Positions 7,024 through 10,108 of a stretch of 10,108 bases of DNA are shown piece after piece. Under the pieces are notes generated by a model, which saw only the letters and a list, made by a program, of their open reading frames with translations, was not told the DNA's origin and ran no database searches. Within the stretch, counting starts at the first letter, position 1. The number at the start of each line of letters is the position of its first letter. Both the position numbers and the translations under genes were made by a program. This DNA comes from Mogibacterium sp. (GTDB lineage Bacteria > Bacillota > Clostridia > Peptostreptococcales > Anaerovoracaceae): assembly GCA_017434685.1 (NCBI GenBank), contig JAFREV010000069.1:1-10108 (forward strand), written 5' to 3'.

Positions 7024-8067
7024 GTGAAAGAAGATAAGAGATTTGGATTAAGCTCATATTTGATGTACAGATATGGGTATAAAGAGGACGTATCCATCAG
7101 TAATAAATACCCGAACCATATCGTAGATTTGGCATTCGAGAGAAAGAAAGTCAGAACCGCGGAAGACCTTTTGGCCGCTATTAAAGAGATCGTAGAAGAA
7201 TCCACTGCAGGAGGAAAAACTGCATTGGCTCTGAGCGGCGGAATCGATTCTGCAATTCTGGCTAAATTTATGCCGGAAGGTTCCGTAGCATATACGTTCA
7301 GATGCGTTGTGCCGGGAACGAAAGTAACGGATGAGTCAGAGCGCGCTTCGTATTATGCGGATGTCTGCAAACTCGACCACCACATACTTGACATCTATTG
7401 GGAAGACATCGAACGTGTAATCGATGATCTGATGCGTCATAAAGGCGGACCGGTTCACTCAATCGAAGCTCAGATTTACCTGGCTGCTCTCAAGGCCAAG
7501 GAAGCCGGTTTCGAGAATATCATTTTCGGAGAAAATGCCGACATCATCTACGGAGGAATGAACGGACTGCTTCAGAAAGACTGGCTGTTCGGAGAATTCG
7601 TGGACAGATACTGCTATGTAAAACCATATCATGTTCTCAAGGACGCGGAGATGCCGCTTGAGCCGTTCAAGGAGTTTTGCAAAGACGGTCATATCGACGG
7701 ACACGATTTCATCAACAAGTATTTCAGACAGGAAGCCCTGGGAACATACAACAATGCATGCAACACAGCCGGCATCAATTTTGTGGGACCGTATTCGATG
7801 ACCGTACTGGACGCACCTATTGATTACGACAGAGTCAGATCCGGCGACACCAAATATGTCATCAGAGAAGCATTCAAGATTCTGTATCCGGACTACAAGG
7901 CTCCGGACAAGATACCGATGCCGAGACCTGTTAATGAGTGGTTTGCAAACTGGGAGGGACCGAAAAGAGAGGAATTCCTTCCGCACTGCACAGACGAAAT
8001 GACAGGTGACCAGAAATGGATGGTATGGTGTGCTGAGAGATATCTGAACCTACTGGAGGAGAAATAA
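7024..8067 (+). CDS. Asparagine-synthetase-like PP-loop enzyme without glutaminase domain
   Basis: The 347-residue protein carries the ATP-pyrophosphatase signature SGGIDS at 71-76 and a second motif, GENADIIYGG (169-178), matching the GEGSDE-type motif of asparagine synthetase C-terminal domains. Enzymes of this fold adenylate a carboxylate or similar group with ATP, releasing pyrophosphate, and then an amine or ammonia attacks. The usual N-terminal glutaminase domain with its Cys2 nucleophile is absent: only about 65 residues precede the PP-loop. Ammonia or another amine must therefore come from elsewhere, or the reaction differs. The start is GTG. Its stop overlaps the next ATG by one base, with GGAGGAG at 8055-8061, so the two products are probably translationally coupled. 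In this context it most likely builds or amidates a precursor of the group activated by the cytidylyltransferase (inference). Confidence 0.85.
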   Translation: MKEDKRFGLSSYLMYRYGYKEDVSISNKYPNHIVDLAFERKKVRTAEDLLAAIKEIVEESTAGGKTALALSGGIDSAILAKFMPEGSVAYTFRCVVPGTKVTDESERASYYADVCKLDHHILDIYWEDIERVIDDLMRHKGGPVHSIEAQIYLAALKAKEAGFENIIFGENADIIYGGMNGLLQKDWLFGEFVDRYCYVKPYHVLKDAEMPLEPFKEFCKDGHIDGHDFINKYFRQEALGTYNNACNTAGINFVGPYSMTVLDAPIDYDRVRSGDTKYVIREAFKILYPDYKAPDKIPMPRPVNEWFANWEGPKREEFLPHCTDEMTGDQKWMVWCAERYLNLLEEK

Positions 8068-9290
8068 TGAAAAAAGTAGCAATCGCTGATGTAAGAGACT
8101 ACAACCTGGAAAACGTTAAAAAAGCACTCAGAGAAATGTTCGATGAGCTTGGAATGCCGGCCGAAAACCCATTCCAAAACATTGTCACTCCGGGCAACAC
8201 AGTATTCATCAAGCCGAACTGGGTGGCATCCAGATGGAGAGAATCCTGCGATCACAGAGATGACCTTTACTGTGTAATTACACATCCGTCCGTCATCGAG
8301 GCAGTTGCGGATTATGTTGCAGAGGCACTTCAGGGCAAGGGAAAGATCATCGTTGGTGACAACCCTTCCATCGACGCTGACTTCAGCGAGCTGATGGGAC
8401 ATACGGGAATCAGAGAGAGACTGATCGGCAAATACGATTGCGAACTGGAGATCAAGGACCTCAGACCTCTCGTCTGCGATGACTTGGCCAATTACGGAAA
8501 GAAAGACCTGATGGTACCGCAGCCGGGAGATGATCAGGGTATGACGGAAGTTAATCTCGGCAAGGATTCACTGCTTTACGGCCTCGATCCTGAGAGATTC
8601 AGAGGAGTATTCGATGAAAGAGAAGACACGGTGGCTTCTCACACAGGAGAAACTCAGCTTTACACATACGCAAGCAGCATCTTTAATTCGGATGTGTTCA
8701 TATCGATTCCTAAACTTAAAACACACCAAAAGGTAGGAGCAACTCTTAACCTTAAGGGACTTGTGGGAACGATATCCCTGAAAAACCAGCTTGTACACTG
8801 GCAGGTCGGACATCCGGAAATAGGCGGAGATGAGTACCCGGATAAACAGTCATACGAAGAAGGACAGAAGGCAAAGGTTAAACACAGAGGCTCCTGGCCG
8901 GGAAATGACACTATCTGGAGAATGGTAGGAGACCTGTACAAAGGAATCAAGAGCAAAGACAGGAAATACTTTACTGTTATAGACGGCATAATTGCCGGAG
9001 AGGGCCAGGGACCGTTCTGTCCGAGCAGCAAGAGATGCAATACTCTTATTGCCGGAGACGACTTCTTCGCTGCGGACTGCGTGGCAGCCAGATATATGGG
9101 CCTGGATCCAAAGAAAGTTAAATACCTGAAGTACTTCCTCGAAGAGGAGTATGAGGGAATTACTCTGGACACCATCGAAGTCATGAAAGACGGCGAGGAG
9201 CTGAAGGGCTTCTTCAATAAGGACACCAGATATCTGGACTTCAAAGTCATGCACAGATGGGAAGAAGTTAAATACAATTCGGATAAATAG
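8067..9290 (+). CDS. DUF362-domain protein lacking iron-sulfur cysteines
   Basis: This 407-residue protein matches the DUF362 family in motif order: VFIKPNW (46-52), GDNPS (97-101), IPKLKTHQK (214-222) followed by LKGLVGTISLKN, then DGIIAGEGQGP ending near 316 and a final ADCVAARYMGLDP segment. Many DUF362 proteins carry a ferredoxin-type CxxCxxC cluster. None is seen here; the cysteines are scattered (for example C318 and C324), so this is the cluster-free form. There is no signal peptide, so it is presumably cytoplasmic. The biochemical role of the family is poorly defined. The one-base overlap with the PP-loop gene and the cytidylyltransferase 38 bases downstream place it in one operon and suggest it acts on the same precursor. 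An unusually polar insert sits at about 250-285. Confidence 0.82.
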   Translation: MKKVAIADVRDYNLENVKKALREMFDELGMPAENPFQNIVTPGNTVFIKPNWVASRWRESCDHRDDLYCVITHPSVIEAVADYVAEALQGKGKIIVGDNPSIDADFSELMGHTGIRERLIGKYDCELEIKDLRPLVCDDLANYGKKDLMVPQPGDDQGMTEVNLGKDSLLYGLDPERFRGVFDEREDTVASHTGETQLYTYASSIFNSDVFISIPKLKTHQKVGATLNLKGLVGTISLKNQLVHWQVGHPEIGGDEYPDKQSYEEGQKAKVKHRGSWPGNDTIWRMVGDLYKGIKSKDRKYFTVIDGIIAGEGQGPFCPSSKRCNTLIAGDDFFAADCVAARYMGLDPKKVKYLKYFLEEEYEGITLDTIEVMKDGEELKGFFNKDTRYLDFKVMHRWEEVKYNSDK

Positions 9291-9313
9291 TCGCAGACAG
9301 TGACTTTTGAATA

Positions 9314-9320
9314 GGGAGGA
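9314..9320 (+). promoter_or_regulatory. Strong Shine-Dalgarno of the cytidylyltransferase gene
   Basis: GGGAGGA lies 8 bases before the ATG at 9329, implying strong independent initiation within the operon. Confidence 0.75.
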
Positions 9321-9328
9321 ATACAATT

Positions 9329-9769
9329 ATGATAATCGGATACACTGCAGGAGTTTATGATCTGTTTCACATCGGACATCTGAATCTGCTCAAAAATGCA
9401 AAGGGAATGTGCGATAAACTCGTAGTCGGAGTTACCGTCGATGAGCTGGTTACCTACAAGGGCAAACATGCGATGATTCCGTACGAGGACAGACTGGAAA
9501 TTGTAAGAAGCATTAAGTACGTTGACGCGGCAATTCCGCAAAACGACATGGACAAAGTAGAAGCCTGCAGAAAACTCGGAGCAAGCTATCTCTTTGTAGG
9601 AGATGACTGGTTTGAGACTCCGAAATGGAATGATTACGAGAAACAAGCTGAGGAATACGGAATTAAGATCATCTACTTCCCATACACTCAGGGCGTATCC
9701 TCGACCAAGATCAGCGAGGCTCTGAAATCGCTTCAGACTGACCCTAAGGACAGAAAAGAGAATAAATAA
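9329..9769 (+). CDS. TagD-like cytidylyltransferase
   Basis: This 146-residue enzyme belongs to the small cytidylyltransferase family typified by glycerol-3-phosphate cytidylyltransferase (TagD). It joins CTP to a phospho-alcohol, giving a CDP derivative and pyrophosphate. The family motifs are present in order: GVYDLFHIGH (8-17, with the HxGH catalytic signature), RSIKYVDAAIP (equivalent to the RYVDEVI segment), FVGDDW (equivalent to MGDDW) and QGVSSTKI (equivalent to EGISTTKI). Length is normal and no key residue is missing. Glycerol-3-phosphate is the default guess, but the PP-loop and DUF362 neighbours and the LicD proteins suggest another phospho-alcohol may be the substrate. The stop codon is followed by one codon (ATA) and then the in-frame ATG of the next gene, so that gene is probably translated by coupling. 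Confidence 0.87.
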   Translation: MIIGYTAGVYDLFHIGHLNLLKNAKGMCDKLVVGVTVDELVTYKGKHAMIPYEDRLEIVRSIKYVDAAIPQNDMDKVEACRKLGASYLFVGDDWFETPKWNDYEKQAEEYGIKIIYFPYTQGVSSTKISEALKSLQTDPKDRKENK

Positions 9770-9772
9770 ATA

Positions 9773-10108
9773 ATGGATATTCAAAAAGATAGTTGGAAGA
9801 AGAAACACTTTGAGATTTTATGTCGCATTGATGAGGTTTGTCGTCAATGCGATATTAACATGGTTCTAACCGGAGGAACCGCGCTGAGAGCATACCATGA
9901 CGGGACGCTGTCGGATAATGTTACCGTAGGAATCGATGTGCGTGACGCGTACAGATTTATCGAAGCAATGGAAAAGGACGGTACTTACGGGGTCAGAGGG
10001 ATGTTCAATTATTATCATTTCCCCTACTTTGAGATCCGCATATACGATCCGAATACTATAGACTTCAACATCAGAAGCCACAGGAACCTGGGCTTCGTCG
10101 GACTGCAT
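9773..10108 (+). CDS. Divergent LicD-like / nucleotidyltransferase-fold protein, 3'-truncated by the window edge
   Basis: The frame from the ATG at 9773 is open to the last base, giving 112 residues of a longer protein. After a helical start comes LTGGTALRAYHDG (32-44), which matches the GGTLLGAVRHGG strand-loop of LicD and the GGTAL of other nucleotidyltransferase-fold proteins. YRFIEAM, slightly later, parallels YNRFIDAW in the licD-like gene at 6104. The W-DDD-L-D metal site is not conserved: the aligned stretch reads SDNVTVGIDV (47-56), so the catalytic aspartates are missing or rearranged. It may be a pseudo-enzyme or have changed specificity. It begins 3 bases after the cytidylyltransferase stop, in the same frame, without a strong ribosome site of its own. 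It could alternatively be a distinct nucleotidyltransferase family; the C-terminus outside the window would decide. Confidence 0.65.
   Translation, partial: MDIQKDSWKKKHFEILCRIDEVCRQCDINMVLTGGTALRAYHDGTLSDNVTVGIDVRDAYRFIEAMEKDGTYGVRGMFNYYHFPYFEIRIYDPNTIDFNIRSHRNLGFVGLH

Noticed and set aside
7024..9769. O-methyl phosphoramidate type pathway
   Set aside because: The known Campylobacter route uses a glutamine kinase, a phosphoglutamine cytidylyltransferase and a hydrolase. The PP-loop and DUF362 proteins here do not correspond to these.
8660..9808. 382-codon open frame on the minus strand
   Set aside because: It lies antisense to two strongly supported genes (DUF362 and cytidylyltransferase), and its Ser/Leu/Phe-rich product has no recognisable domain. 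It is best explained as a shadow of their codon bias.
1..10108. tRNA, rRNA, CRISPR array, insertion sequence or phage genes
   Set aside because: No cloverleaf, regularly spaced repeats, transposase motifs or phage-type genes were seen on either strand.

Overview
The window looks like part of a cell-envelope glycopolymer locus from a Gram-positive, low-to-moderate-GC anaerobe of the Clostridia. I infer this from AGA-dominated arginine codons, strong AGGAG-type ribosome sites, Lys-rich secreted proteins with MBG-like and fibronectin III domains, and LicD/TagD-type enzymes. Family XIII/Anaerovoracaceae relatives (Mogibacterium or 'Eubacterium' types) are a reasonable guess, but the sequence does not prove it. 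Every supported gene lies on the + strand.

Layout. (1) At 2-505 is the 3' part of an unrecognised gene. Its frame is open to the left edge, so its real start lies outside the window. (2) At 506-717 is an AT-rich non-coding stretch with several dyads. (3) At 718-2193 is a family 2 glycosyltransferase with a C-terminal beta-rich domain, organised like TarS-type teichoic-acid glycosyltransferases. (4) At 2241-5948 are three secreted proteins: one with MBG-like and FnIII domains, then two tandem paralogs that share a GHAND motif and look like small beta-propellers. A rho-independent terminator at 5988-6013 closes this block. (5) At 6104-6949 is a LicD-family phosphotransferase. (6) From 7024 to the right edge is a tight operon: an asparagine-synthetase-like PP-loop enzyme without a glutaminase domain, a DUF362 protein, a TagD-like cytidylyltransferase, and the start of a second, divergent LicD-like protein that runs off the window.

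Working model (inference). The PP-loop enzyme and the DUF362 protein make or modify a small molecule. The cytidylyltransferase activates its phosphate as a CDP derivative, and one or both LicD-like proteins transfer the phospho-group to a surface glycan that the GT2 enzyme also helps build. The secreted FnIII and propeller-like proteins may bind or organise that polymer outside the cell. The PP-loop/DUF362/cytidylyltransferase/LicD combination is the best candidate here for an undescribed system, because none of the usual phosphocholine genes (licA/B/C) is visible and the substrate cannot be guessed from sequence.
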